This document shows, piece after piece, positions 8,427 to 18,242 of a stretch of DNA of 64,000 nucleotides. Below the pieces are notes generated by a model. It worked only from the letters and a program-made list of their open reading frames with translations, was not told where the DNA came from and made no database searches. Every line of letters starts with the position of its first letter. Within the stretch, counting starts at the first letter, position 1. The position numbers were made by a program, and so were the translations under genes. This DNA comes from Trichomonas vaginalis G3 (lineage: Eukaryota; Parabasalia; Trichomonadida; Trichomonadidae), in assembly GCF_026262505.1 (NCBI RefSeq), contig NC_067206.1:9048268-9112267 (forward strand). Reading direction: 5' to 3'.

Positions 8427-9230
8427 ATGTCAACATCAGAGAACACAACAACTGCTATCGTTCATGAAGCTATAAATGAAGAATACGAGTACATACAGTT
8501 TAACAAACAGTTACGTCTCATTCGTTCGGTCAAAGACGATATGTACCAAATGCAAAGTATTTTGACAGCATGTTTTGCTCCAGATACTAAGAAACCACAA
8601 GATTGGTTTAGGAACCAAAGCACACAAGAACTTTTGAGTGAAATTTCTCTAGACCGAGAAAAACCGGTCTTGCCTAAAACACATGAAAATCGTGAAAAAT
8701 TGCCAAATGGTTTGAGAGGTTGGTATGTACATAGACTTCTTGTAAATGCTGTTGCAATGTGGGCTTCACCTCGTTATGCTTGGTATATTTACAGACTTCT
8801 TGACGAAATTCATAGACAAGAACGTGAAGAGCTAGAGAACAAGCTTGAAGCAAAAGACAAAAGCATTCAGAAAAGAATACCACGTTCGGTACCAAAAGGT
8901 AAGGAAAAGAACTATAAGTATATGATTTATACTGAAGAGATGGAAAATGAAGAAGACAGAGATATGGTTATGTTGCATTTAGTCAGAAGAAACAACAAAA
9001 GCTTTTACGACCTTGCTAAGATTTACAAATCTGACAGAAATTGGTTCTATCGCGAAAACTTACCGATTTCAATGACCCCGAATGAACAAGTTAAACAAAT
9101 AGTTCAAGATACTTTACCTCAAACACACTATGATATTAAAGGTTGTACAATTCTTACATTCAAAGAAGATTTGCCATTGTTAAAGGAAAAAATAACAGAG
9201 TATTTTGACAACTTCAAACAAGCAGAGTAG
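8427..9230 (+). CDS. KilA-N domain protein 2 (M1)
   Basis: Start ATG 8427 (MSTSENTTTA) was chosen over an in-frame ATG at 8409 because the leader TTTTGTATGTAAAGACAGAT matches that of the previous gene. The KilA-N core shows YIQFNKQLRLIR, DWFRNQSTQELL and LRGWYVHRLLVNAVAMWASPRY. A coiled coil and a C-terminal domain of about 110 residues (YKYMIYTEEME, RDMVMLHLVRRNNKSF) follow, as in poxvirus-type KilA-N proteins with DUF3627-like tails. A short variable insert (KPVLPKTHENREK) lies at what seems the same point of the domain as the palindrome of KilA-N 1. It looks whole. Confidence 0.85.
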   Translation: MSTSENTTTAIVHEAINEEYEYIQFNKQLRLIRSVKDDMYQMQSILTACFAPDTKKPQDWFRNQSTQELLSEISLDREKPVLPKTHENREKLPNGLRGWYVHRLLVNAVAMWASPRYAWYIYRLLDEIHRQEREELENKLEAKDKSIQKRIPRSVPKGKEKNYKYMIYTEEMENEEDRDMVMLHLVRRNNKSFYDLAKIYKSDRNWFYRENLPISMTPNEQVKQIVQDTLPQTHYDIKGCTILTFKEDLPLLKEKITEYFDNFKQAE

Positions 9231-9239
9231 ATGAACCAT

Positions 9240-9702
9240 TTATTTTTCAAGCTTGACTTCAGATGGCTCAGGTAGCTCTATAAAGTAAATTGGCTTGTCA
9301 AATCCTTCTGGCATTCCGAGTCCTTCCATCCGACAGAAAAAGTTTTTCCCGACAACAGGAAGAACTCTTGCATCCGACAGGAAGAACTCTTGCATCCGAC
9401 AGAAAAAGTTTTTCCCGACAACTGGAAGAACTCTTCCTTCCAACTGGAAAAATTTTTCCAGTTGTTCGTCCGTAAACCATTCAAATTTTCGAAATTTGAG
9501 AACTTTTTGGTCGAACTTCAGAAAAAGTTTTTCCTTCCGACAGAAAAATATTTTCCCGACAACTGGAAGAACTCTTGCATCCGACAGGAAGAACTCTTCC
9601 CGACAACAGGAAGAACTCTTCCATCCGACAGGAAGAACTCTTCCATCCGACAGGAAGAACTCTTCCATCCGACAGACTTACTAAGACTAAACTCTTTATT
9701 TT
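9240..9702. repeat. 22-24 bp tandem repeats after the ATPase gene (M1)
   Basis: Repeated words of the type CATCCGACAGGAAGAACTCTTC fill the space between the convergent KilA-N 2 and ATPase genes, with a non-repeat centre near 9440-9530. The units leave several frames open, so the ORFs found across them are probably by-products. A line of the ATPase 3' region (TTTTTCAAGCTTGACTT) occurs at both ends (about 9242 and 9699), suggesting the block was inserted or expanded within it. Confidence 0.65.
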
Positions 9703-10579
9703 TCAAGCTTGACTTTTTACAATTTGAACTTTGTTTGCGTAGATATGAATTCTGAAAGAAGTATGAGGGTCTTGTATGACTTTGTACTTCTCCCATAGTT
9801 CATGTCTGTCAAACTTACCTGCCATGGACTCTTTCATAAGTTCCATGAAATCGTCTTCGGACAATCCGGGGAAAAGTATGATATCAGTAAGTATTCTTTT
9901 AACATCCTTACTTAAACTCTTTGCTGTCTGTACACATATTACGACTGAGATGTTAAAGTGTCTGAGCTTCTTAAGAATTCGACACATGTCTTGTTCTCTG
10001 TTCTTTAACAAAGGATGAGAAGCAAAGTCATCTAAGATAAGAAGACATCTATGAGGGTAAGTCTTCCAATCGTAAGATTGCAATTTCTTCGAAATGTATT
10101 CTATCTCTTTCTGTTTGTTTCTGAAGTGTTTCTTCTCTAATATTCTCTGCATTTCCTCATTTGGGTCTTTGAACTTAGAATTTATATACTCATTTATAGC
10201 ATTGTACTTCAAAACTCTTCTTTGGTACTTCTTTATCCAATCTAACAACTCAGTATCCTTTATACATACTAACTTAGACTTCTTTATAATATCTTTGAAC
10301 GAATTGACGGTTTGGTCAAATTGACCAGAAGTACTACAAATAACAACTAACTCATAGAATGGGTTCTTCTCATCTAGTTCTTGTTGTTGTGCAGCCATTT
10401 TAAGATAAGTGAAAGTCTTACCCGACCCAGGTGGTGCAATTAGACCTGTTATACCATTCTGAGCAAATAAGAACTTGTCATGTATGGGTTTTATCTGAGC
10501 ATTTTCCAACTTCCTCTTTGTTCTTGTTTAAAACATTCTCAAATTTTTGTCAATGTCAGCAAACTTTTTTTCTAACATA
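9703..10579 (-). CDS. A32-like genome-packaging ATPase (M1)
   Basis: This is the FtsK/HerA-superfamily ATPase that pumps DNA into capsids in Polintons and NCLDV. Walker A is GLIAPPGSGKTF, Walker B is HRCLLILDDFASHP, and a glutamine sensor region is SVVICVQTAKSL. All motifs lie in the open stretch 9703-10509. The N-terminal region up to 10579 may carry about one break. It is divergent from the small gene at 10615 with about 35 bases between starts. The M3 relative is at 24511. Confidence 0.85.
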
Positions 10580-10614
10580 TTTTTAGAAAAATTAAAATTT
10601 TTATCTTTTTGAAA
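10580..10614. promoter_or_regulatory. Shared divergent promoter region, ATPase/small gene
   Basis: An almost pure A/T stretch of about 35 bp lies between the two divergent starts, and the same holds in M2 (43071-43106). Such short spaces must hold both promoters. The sequence has mirrored TTTTTC/GAAAA tracts. Function is inferred from position. Confidence 0.5.
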
Positions 10615-11028
10615 ATGTCTAGTGATTTCGCTATCTATATTCGAGACAAACTTTTCGACTCTAAAACTTCTGTCGACCATAAAATCTTACATAGTGTAAA
10701 CAAGAAAGGTGAATTTGTTCTAAAGTTCTGTTTCTGGGAATATGACAAGAACCATAAAACATTACAAAGAGCAGTCTTAAAATTTGTCAATGACAGACTT
10801 GTTGACAGAGATGACGCCGATTGGAAAGATGAAGTCCAACAAAAGTTCTTAGAATGCAAAGAAGGCACATGCGCTGTTCTTGAAGATGAAATAGAAAACA
10901 GAATAGAAGAGCTATTAAAGGACAAAGAACTTTTACATAAATATGGTTCTGAGAAATTTGACATAACTCCACCAGAAAAGAAGAAGAAAAGAAAAGAAAG
11001 AAAAGAAAGAAGAAAGAAAAGAAAGTAG
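10615..11028 (+). CDS. Small acidic/lysine-tailed protein (M1)
   Basis: MSSDFAIYIRDKLF starts a roughly 138-residue ORF. The body holds CFWEYDKNHKTL, DDADWKDEVQQKFLECKEGTC and an EIENRIEELLKDKELL helix, then a K/R/E tail. The M2 counterpart is 42621-43070 with a similar charged tail. Family unknown. It is divergent from the ATPase and convergent with the 139-residue gene. Confidence 0.5.
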   Translation: MSSDFAIYIRDKLFDSKTSVDHKILHSVNKKGEFVLKFCFWEYDKNHKTLQRAVLKFVNDRLVDRDDADWKDEVQQKFLECKEGTCAVLEDEIENRIEELLKDKELLHKYGSEKFDITPPEKKKKRKERKERRKKRK

Positions 11029-11097
11029 AAGAGAAGAAAGAACCTGAACCAGTTCCAGAGAAGGTGAATATGACATGTAAAAATAAAATATTTATTT

Positions 11098-11517
11098 TTA
11101 GAACATTTCTGGGTCAATGTCAATGTTCTCTTCCTCTTTAGGAGCAAACACTGGCTTAGACTCTAAAATCTTTTTACCTAATTTACCTTGAACTTCAACT
11201 ATCTTAGACTCATAATATTCATAGTCGTCTGCTTTCTTTGGTTCATAAGGTATAACAAGTTTGTATGCTTTGCCTTCTTTAAGGTTTGAGAACCTTCTGT
11301 CAAAATTTTCTTTGACTGTTAACAAACCTTCTATGTCTAAGTCTTCAAATTTCGCACCATTTTTAGTCACAATAGCAAACTTAACTGGTTCGATGTTCCA
11401 AACTTTGTCAAATGTAGACTTTTCAAAATGGTAGAAGTAAACATTCAAATATGTGAATGGGTCTAGTTCTTCTTTAAGTCCTGACATGTACTTGTTTACT
11501 GAGATGAATTTTGTCAT
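11098..11517 (-). CDS. 139-residue conserved protein, Polinton (M1)
   Basis: This whole ORF is also present in M2 (42185-42604). It has mixed alpha/beta character: FTYLNVYFYHFEKS, PVKFAIVTKNGAKFEDLDIEG, YKLVIPYEPKK, then an acidic end NIDIDPEMF. Small size, acidic tail and position next to the helicase in M1 would fit a single-strand DNA-binding protein. That is a guess and no signature was recognised. Confidence 0.55.
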   Translation of the reverse strand: MTKFISVNKYMSGLKEELDPFTYLNVYFYHFEKSTFDKVWNIEPVKFAIVTKNGAKFEDLDIEGLLTVKENFDRRFSNLKEGKAYKLVIPYEPKKADDYEYYESKIVEVQGKLGKKILESKPVFAPKEEENIDIDPEMF

Positions 11518-11552
11518 CTTTTCTATCGGATAAAAAAATATTTTTTTAAAAT

Positions 11553-12789
11553 TTACTCAGAAAAATTTTTCTTTGTATATACGCCGTTCTGTATGTCTAA
11601 AAGATTTTTGACATTTGCCAAGAATGTTCGTTTAGACGCTGTCATATAACCATACTCTTGACAATATTGTTTATATTCATCGTACAATGACCTTTCATCT
11701 AAACACTCAAAGTTAGTCTCATCTATAAACAGTTCATATACACTCTTGTTTGCTTCTAACAATGTTTGTCTCTCTTCGGTATATGGAATTTGTCTTGGAT
11801 TGAACTTAGAAATATCTAATGTCATGAAATATGAGAACAAGTGGTTGTAAAAGTTAGGTGTCAAAGTTTCTGCTAAGTCGTCAAAATATTCTGTATCTTG
11901 CATATGAGAATCTGACGTTCTGACAACTACATATCTTCTGTCAGAACTTTCTAACTTCATCGGAACAGCATTGTTTGAAACCATAATGAAGTTTGCAACA
12001 TTTTCACAAACTCTTTGGTCTTTATACTTTCTTTCAACAACTCCAACTTTGTCTGTTATAAGACTCTTCAAAGCATCTGAGTTCAAAACTTTTGTTGTAT
12101 CTATACTTTGAAGTTCATTGCAAACTATAAGTTTCATGTTCTCTATTGAGGAGTTAAACTTGCCACAGATGTTTTCTAAGTTTGTCATATTAGGGTTCGA
12201 ATAACCTTCTAACAGTTTGCATAAGATATCTGTAAAGAATGTGTTCTTACCTGTTCCTTGTTTTCCAATTATAATGAGAGCAGTTTCATTTTTAGCACTT
12301 GGATGTTGTAAGATGTTTTGCAAACCAACATAAGATATACTCATAGACTCTTTCGTTTCCATTGCATATAATTTCTTTGACATGGTCTAACCAAGCTTCT
12401 ATAATATTTTCTTTCCATTCTACTTGTTCGTATTTATATCCAGTGAAGATAGAATAGAAGTTTGGAGAAGGTGTATAGAACTTTATACCACGAACTGAAA
12501 AATCTTCAAGTTTAGACAATAAGATATCCCAAGCATCTAACATCTTCATGCCAACTTGTACAACTTTTATTTTCTTAAGTTTCTGTCTACATTCTTGTTC
12601 TGAAACTATTGTCGCTTTAGGTTTGTTAAAGACAACATCCCATTCTTTCATAACATAACATTCTGGGGCAGAGTCGACATAAATGACTAAACGTTTCAAA
12701 TTCTCGACTGCTTTGTTATAGTCTCGAAATGGACACATATTTCTGAATGCTTGGAAGTCATAAAAATCTGAAACATCTATTCTGTACAT
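11553..12789 (-). pseudogene. SF3 helicase, primase-helicase type (M1)
   Basis: This is a replication protein with the superfamily 3 helicase core of D5/NrS-1-like virus and phage proteins. The linker FTGYKYEQVEW...DHVKEIICNGNERVYEYIL matches the region before the ATPase in that family. Walker A is IIIGKQGTGKNTFF, Walker B is KLIVCNELQS, and motif C is NFIMVSNN followed by RRYVVVR. No primase active site was recognised in the short front part. The gene seems to have about one break. M2 has an HNH gene at this place. Confidence 0.8.
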
Positions 12790-12819
12790 TTTTATAAAAA
12801 TAAAAAAAAATATTTTTTT

Positions 12820-13617
12820 TTATTCTTGACTTTGTTGTTGCATTTGTTGCATTTGTTGTTCTTGAGCTATTTGTTGTTGAAGTTGTTCTTGTAATACAAT
12901 ACTTTCACCAGTTGCATCTTCCAATTCGAAACTTTCTGCCGTCATTGACAAATACATAGGACATAAAAGTTTTACAGGAACAAAGTTTGCGTCAACTAAT
13001 GTCAACGTTATACTTGCCAAAGTGTTTGAGTTCACTAAGGTTGAAAATTCTGCATTCGAATGAACAATAGGCAAACCAGCAGAGAAAGTGTTGTTTATAC
13101 GCATGAGTATCTTTTGGTCATAGTAGTTTCTGTCGACATTCGAATAGCACTTTGAACCTAAGTTTGAAACAATATATAAAATAGGTGTACTTAAAGTCAA
13201 TGGAACAGACATTCCTTGTATGACACCTTTTCCTGTTATAGGAAACTGTTGGTAGTAAAAACCAGATATAAGTTTTGTATTATAGCTCATATCGTTTATA
13301 CTAAACTCAGTCGGACATCCAAACATAATGAAACCTGCTCTAGTTGCAGCACATGTTACATCCGTCCTTAAAGTATTAAATAAGTCAACAAAACCTGTTG
13401 GTGGTATATCTGAGTAAGTATCTTCAAAGGAGTATTTTTTACCATTCACAACAATAAAGTCTTCTGGTGTCAAAAGAGCAAAACAGGCTTTAGTCGTCAT
13501 TGTGTTTAAGGTTAGTTTACAATATCGTCCTTGAGGACTTTGTAAGTTTGTTGTTATAGAATTATATGACTCAGGGTTTTTAGTCGTAATAGTATAAACC
13601 ATTATATCTTCTGCCAT
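12820..13617 (-). CDS. Penton-like minor capsid protein (M1)
   Basis: The 265-residue ORF is whole. It is beta-rich, with GRYCKLTLNTMTTKACF at the front and, near the end, TLASITLTLVDANFVPVKL then LSMTAESFEL. The phrase LVD-x(5)-P-V-x-L followed by a strand is shared with the M3 protein at 26632-29801 and is typical of Polinton/adintovirus vertex proteins. A Q-rich tail (QQQIAQEQQMQQM) ends it. Assignment as penton is inference from pattern and from its place beside the capsid and ATPase genes. Confidence 0.6.
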   Translation of the reverse strand: MAEDIMVYTITTKNPESYNSITTNLQSPQGRYCKLTLNTMTTKACFALLTPEDFIVVNGKKYSFEDTYSDIPPTGFVDLFNTLRTDVTCAATRAGFIMFGCPTEFSINDMSYNTKLISGFYYQQFPITGKGVIQGMSVPLTLSTPILYIVSNLGSKCYSNVDRNYYDQKILMRINNTFSAGLPIVHSNAEFSTLVNSNTLASITLTLVDANFVPVKLLCPMYLSMTAESFELEDATGESIVLQEQLQQQIAQEQQMQQMQQQSQE

Positions 13618-13627
13618 TTATATATAT

Positions 13628-13858
13628 TTAAAAGTTTTTCTGAAAGTGGAGAAGAACTTCATCTAAACTTTCACATGGCGTTTCTTGAAGTTCTCTGTCT
13701 AAGAAGTTCAAATATTTTGTAAAGACATAGAACTTTCCTTTGTCTACACGAACAAACAAAACAGGGTCTTTCATATCGTTCAAAAGTGTGTAAAGTCCTT
13801 TACATGAAATAAAGTCTATATTATTTTTCTTCAAACATCTTTCAAGAAGTTTTGACAT
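13628..13858 (-). CDS. 76-residue protein next to penton-like gene (M1)
   Basis: MSKLLERCLKKNNIDF starts a small ORF with two beta strands (VLFVRVDKGKFYVF) and the end CESLDEVLLHFQKNF. It lies just upstream of the penton-like gene. The M3 79-residue protein (26432-26671), also beside the penton-like gene, has a similar layout and end (FDTVEEVLDRYYKLL), so they may be related. M2 has no such gene. Confidence 0.5.
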   Translation of the reverse strand: MSKLLERCLKKNNIDFISCKGLYTLLNDMKDPVLFVRVDKGKFYVFTKYLNFLDRELQETPCESLDEVLLHFQKNF

Positions 13859-13864
13859 TTTTAC

Positions 13865-14446
13865 TTAGCAAATAAATTTTAATGAAATGTTGTGGTCGTC
13901 AAATATTTTTATAACGTCTGGGAAACTATACTTTAAGTTCAACGTTTCACCTCCTTTCATAACGTATATCTTGTCAATGACATTATATGAAACACCACAG
14001 CAACTAATGTCGGGTTCTATTTCTTTGATGTTTATATCGTCTGCCTCTGTCAAAAGTTTCAATAGTTCTTTCAAAACTTCATGAGGTGCAATGACATATG
14101 AGTTCACTTTTACAGGGTTGTGCTCAACCAAGTTTAACATTATACCTAAAGCTTGACAAATCTTCTCCTGAGTTTGAAGTTTGTCTTTAAGTTGTTGGTA
14201 GTCATTTCGAATATCTGCAACAGAACTTAAGTCTCTGCTAACTTCAGGATATGTTGGTTGTTCTTTTACAGGAACAATTGTTATACCACCATTCGTTTCG
14301 TATGGTTTCCCCACTTCAACATCTCTTTCTTTGACATTGACAATAACACTTTGACTGTTTGTTTGAGTTGGTGAATTTAACTTCACATCTGCCACCGCCA
14401 TTAAACCTTTTGAAACACTTACGCTTCTATTTTTCGGAAATGACAT
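13865..14446 (-). CDS. 193-residue conserved protein with CCG motif (M1)
   Basis: Start ATG at 14446 (MSFPKNRSVS) was chosen because the leader TTTTTATTCTAAGTAAA precedes it; the longer open frame upstream overlaps the divergent gene. The N-terminal half is low-complexity, then a helical stretch (YQQLKDKLQTQEKICQAL) and a C-terminal domain with EIEPDISCCGVSYNV. M3 has a relative at 25821-26435 (DPEIECCGQTP). Conserved in both Polinton types but no known function was recognised. Confidence 0.6.
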   Translation of the reverse strand: MSFPKNRSVSVSKGLMAVADVKLNSPTQTNSQSVIVNVKERDVEVGKPYETNGGITIVPVKEQPTYPEVSRDLSSVADIRNDYQQLKDKLQTQEKICQALGIMLNLVEHNPVKVNSYVIAPHEVLKELLKLLTEADDINIKEIEPDISCCGVSYNVIDKIYVMKGGETLNLKYSFPDVIKIFDDHNISLKFIC

Positions 14447-14464
14447 TTTACTTAGAATAAAAAG

Positions 14465-14977
14465 ATGGACGTATTTGAGTATCTCTTCGAATTGAAGCAA
14501 AACAAAGTTTACACACACAAACAATACAAATACATTGACAGAATAGTTCTTTATACAAACAATGGTAAATGTTATAGAATAGCAGTCTTTGCTGAACCAA
14601 AATATTTTCATAAAGCAAAGAAAGTTGGTATAACCGAGATGGTGAAAGTTCTTGAAGCAGACAAAAATATAACAACAAAACTGACCGATATTTCTAAAGG
14701 TAAGTTTATAATACAATACTACGTCAAAACTGGCGTACTGTCAATATTTGACGGAGAGAAGTCAGTTCAAGAACAACTTACTGACCTGCTGCCAAAATCT
14801 GCTCGATGGAAGCTGTCGTTATACCAATCTGAGGAGCCCCAGCAGGTTTCATCGAACGAATCTTCAAAGAGCATCTTCCGTGAAAAGTGCTATTGGTTTT
14901 GTAAACTTCTTTGCTCTCAGTTCATCTGGACCGTCTCTGTCACCAGTATATTGTATTTGTACAGTACCAACAGTTGA
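14465..14977 (+). CDS. Small protein overlapping the capsid gene end (M1)
   Basis: MDVFEYLFELKQNKVY begins a protein whose first 115 residues are kept in M2 (39712-40131). The pattern YKYIDRIVLYTNNGKCYRIAVF suggests a beta-rich fold. The 3' part lies antisense over the last ~85-200 bases of the capsid gene, and the end of the protein differs between M1 and M2, so its true end is uncertain. It is divergent from the 193-residue gene. Confidence 0.5.
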   Translation: MDVFEYLFELKQNKVYTHKQYKYIDRIVLYTNNGKCYRIAVFAEPKYFHKAKKVGITEMVKVLEADKNITTKLTDISKGKFIIQYYVKTGVLSIFDGEKSVQEQLTDLLPKSARWKLSLYQSEEPQQVSSNESSKSIFREKCYWFCKLLCSQFIWTVSVTSILYLYSTNS

Positions 14978-16385
14978 AATACCACCCATAAAGTCTTCTG
15001 AGTCAGCAAATGGAATGCCAAGCCAAAAGTTTGAACGGTCTCCATTTGTATATTGAGTTTTTTGAGCTCCTGTATGGGTCCATACTTTCACATATGGCAT
15101 AATAGAACTTTGCATTTCAGGGTTAATGGTTGTTGTGAAGTTGTTGTTAAAGTTCATAGCATCTAATGTCAAGTTGTATGACCTCATATCCTCAACTGTA
15201 GAATATTCTTCTCTTGGATAATATTTGCCATCTATGTTTATATGATATTTAATACCGGGGTTGTAGAAACAAGAATAGTCATTTATAGTTCGTCTGAACA
15301 GTAACAAACATAGTATCTGCATGTTTCATTGCAGTTGTTAAAGCAATATCTGTTCTTGCACCTGGGTCAGCACTTTGGTTTTCCAACTTCACCTGCAAAG
15401 TCTTTGACAGATATTTGGTGTATAGGGAACATAAGTGGAACTGCAATATATTTGGCAGCTAAAGCATTTGAAATATCTGGGTCCAACATATAGACTGCAA
15501 GTCTGCTTTCTATTCTCTTGCATTCAAATTTTTCGCATGTGAACTTAACTGGGTCCCAAGCATCTCCAGCAGCATTGAAATAATAGTTTACTTCAGTGTT
15601 GAGGTTTGAGAAACCAAAGTCTAAGTCAACTTTGTTTTTGCAAAAGTCGGCGAATGACATTTTATTTGTTCCCACTACTTCTGTAAGAGTGAATGGGTCT
15701 TGTGTTGGTGCAATGACTAAGTTATTTTTGCTTGGAGTAAGTTCGATAGAAATTTTTCCTGCCCAGTTTGGCAAGTATCTTAAAAACCTGAAGATGAGGA
15801 AAGATGACAAAGGAACTCTAAGTTTCAGTTTTACTTTAGTGACAGCATTTCCATCTGAACCAGAAAGGTTAACATAAACTCCTGGAACGTTAGGGTCAAG
15901 TCTTCTTATTTTCTCAATAGTTGCATACTGGTCTGTTTGTTCTCTAGCTTGTGGTTGTACTGAGTTTCTCAAAGCGAACCATTCATAGTTTGCCCATGTT
16001 ACTGTTTGAACTAAGTCAGAGTTAGAATATATCTTATATCCCATGAAAACTTCTGGAGCATATTGGTATCCGACATAGAAAATTCCATTGCAACCTTTCT
16101 TGTCAGACAACTTGGCAGAAGGTTTTATTTCATGTCTTGTTCCACGTATAAGAAAGAGTTGTCAATAGAAATTATATGAAACCTGTCGCAAGCAATATCT
16201 ACTGTTGTTGAAGAACCTTCTCCAAACTCACCTACGTTTCCATAAGAAACAGCAGTTGTATATTCGTAAGTTCCAGGAACTATTTCTGACCTTCTAATGG
16301 CATTGTCGCATTCGTTATACCATTCGGAAACATTTCCATTCATGGCATCCAAAACTGTTGGCGTTATATTCTGAGCGGCGTACAT
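14778..16385 (-). pseudogene. Double-jelly-roll major capsid protein (M1)
   Basis: The size (about 535 codons) and pattern fit Polinton major capsid proteins: NSFLYVEQD and KLSDKKGCNGIF near the front, LKLRVPLSSFLIFRFLRYLP-W-G-ISIEL (the strand pair typical of DJR proteins), then DRSNFWLGIPFADSEDFMGG and a conserved tail. It would build the icosahedral shell. It is broken, with about three breaks. It lies between the long coiled-coil genes and the small 14465 gene, which it overlaps tail to tail. Confidence 0.75.
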
Positions 16386-16417
16386 TTCATATGAGTAAAA
16401 ATATAGAATAGTTGGAT

Positions 16418-18189
16418 TTATATGTCATAATAGAACCCACTCCGACCAAGCTTTACTTTCTTCCTGACTGAGTTTTTAACTCTTCTTTTTCCTTCATTGC
16501 CCTCTGCTTGAAGTTGTTGCATCTTTGCATTATGTTCATCTAGTATGTTGTAAATTTCCCATGTCCTTTTTGCCTTTGGGCTCTGGTCGCCCATCTCAGG
16601 TAACCTATATCCTAGAAAGAGTTTGTCATAGGTCTGTATTTGAGTCTTCGCGTATTGTTTGCATGACTCTTTCCTGAGTTTCCGGTTCAAGCTCTTCAAA
16701 CAGTGCCTGTCCATATGGAATATGCTCGTTTCCAAATATATGTTTTTGTAGCCATTCTGGTTTCTTTCCATGTTACCAACAATATCTTTTGTGAATGGGA
16801 AAAGCTTTTACCCAATCTTTCAGTCTTGCGTCGTTTATTTCTGTAGTTGGTTTTATTTTGTCAAGGAACATGTTTTTCAATACTAACATTTCATTTGGTA
16901 CTGTCCTTTAGTTTTCTTAAATATTCATCCCTTCTCGGTTCATTGTCTGCAAAGTAAGTTTTTATGACATTTTGTAAACTTTCGTTTGCAAGGTCATGTA
17001 CAATAGGTTCTTCTTCTTCTTCGCTCTCCCTAACTTTCTTTCTAAACTCTTCACCAAATATACCATCTCTATGGTTCTGTGTAGTTCTTTGAGATAAATG
17101 TTCTAGAACGTCAGGTGTTATATTTCCATCAGCCATGTTCATTTCATACTGGTTCAAAATATCTGCATCTTTCATATCTTTCAATGGCATTAAAGCCGCG
17201 CTGAAAATACCAGCTATATCTGGTTCACCATTCACTTCCATTGCGTCTACAACTTCTTGGAATTGTGGTTGTAAGTTTATGAACCACCTATCCGGATTAG
17301 CTTTATGACCCCATCTCATTGTAGTTCCATCGTCTGCAGAAACAAAAGTAGGTTTGTTTCCATCTTGGTTAGGTTCTGAATGAACTTTAAACAATGTTTC
17401 ATTTCTATATGTTTTCTTGAAATTTAACCTTTTATTTTCACCGAGTTCATCCAAAGATTGAACGTTAAATGCTCGTAAGTAAAAAGGGTTGTTGTATTTG
17501 TGTACATTTTCTTTCAGTACTTTCATTCTATGCTGAATATTTTCATCTGGTGTTGGAGTCTTTTGTATGTCGGCAAACATTTTTCGATATTCTTCTACTA
17601 TGTCAGCCGAATCTTTCTTAGACTCTTGGAAAGATTCCATATTCACCTCATGCTCTTGTTGAGGGTCAAGATTTTTCGGCTGTTCCAAATCTTCATCTAG
17701 TTCTGTGAAGTTAGTTTCCAAAGGAAGGACTTGTTCGTTTCCTTCAGGCTCTTCTAGCTGTTGTTGCTGAACTATTTCTTCCATGTCTGGTTGTATCTGA
17801 ACTTCTTCCTGTGGAGTTTCTTGTACCTCATCTGCTGGCATTTCATATATTCCGAGACCGTTTTTCAACAATTTCCCTATCTACGTCATCCGCATTCATA
17901 AGCTTTTGTTCTTCGTTCCGTCTCTATTTTTTACGCGTTTCATGACGAAAGTTGAATTGTCATTTAGCTCTGACATCAAATATCTCGGAGTAAATTCATC
18001 CATGTCATTTGGATGATATGCTATTAAATCATATCCCTTAGCGAGCTTGTATTTTCCAGGTTTTGAGATTATATCCGTTTTGGTGCTGAGCCATAAAGCT
18101 AAATAGGTTCGGGTCAGTATTTCCATCCTTGAACTTTCCAATAGCTTCTTTATATCTGTCACTAAAGTCAACAGTATCTGGGAAACCAC
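16418..18189 (-). pseudogene. Long acidic structural protein region (M1)
   Basis: The region encodes a protein rich in E and Q (EETPQEEVQIQPDMEEIVQQ) followed by conserved blocks PFYLRAFNVQS, TTMRWGHKANPDRWFINLQP, and a basic end KRRVKNSVRKKVKLG. It lies directly between the coiled-coil gene and the capsid gene, on the same strand. No family was recognised; a scaffold or core role is inference. Broken, with about three breaks. Confidence 0.5.
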
Positions 18190-18242
18190 ACTCTTCTTTA
18201 AGCATTTTTAAGAATTCTTGGTTTCCTTGTTCTCTACTTCTT

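Noticed and set aside
9240-9796. Overlapping ORFs on both strands with FFLSDGRVLPV or ECRMEGLGM repeats (also 44011-44478)
   Set aside because: They lie in 22-24 bp tandem repeats open in many frames and differ between M1 and M2; treated as repeat by-products.
10635-11147. Serine/phenylalanine-rich ORF antisense to the small charged gene
   Set aside because: Antisense shadow of a K/E-rich coding sequence.
11098-11517. Adenain-like maturation protease
   Set aside because: No His-Asp/Glu-Cys arrangement was found in this or the other small ORFs; a protease could not be assigned.
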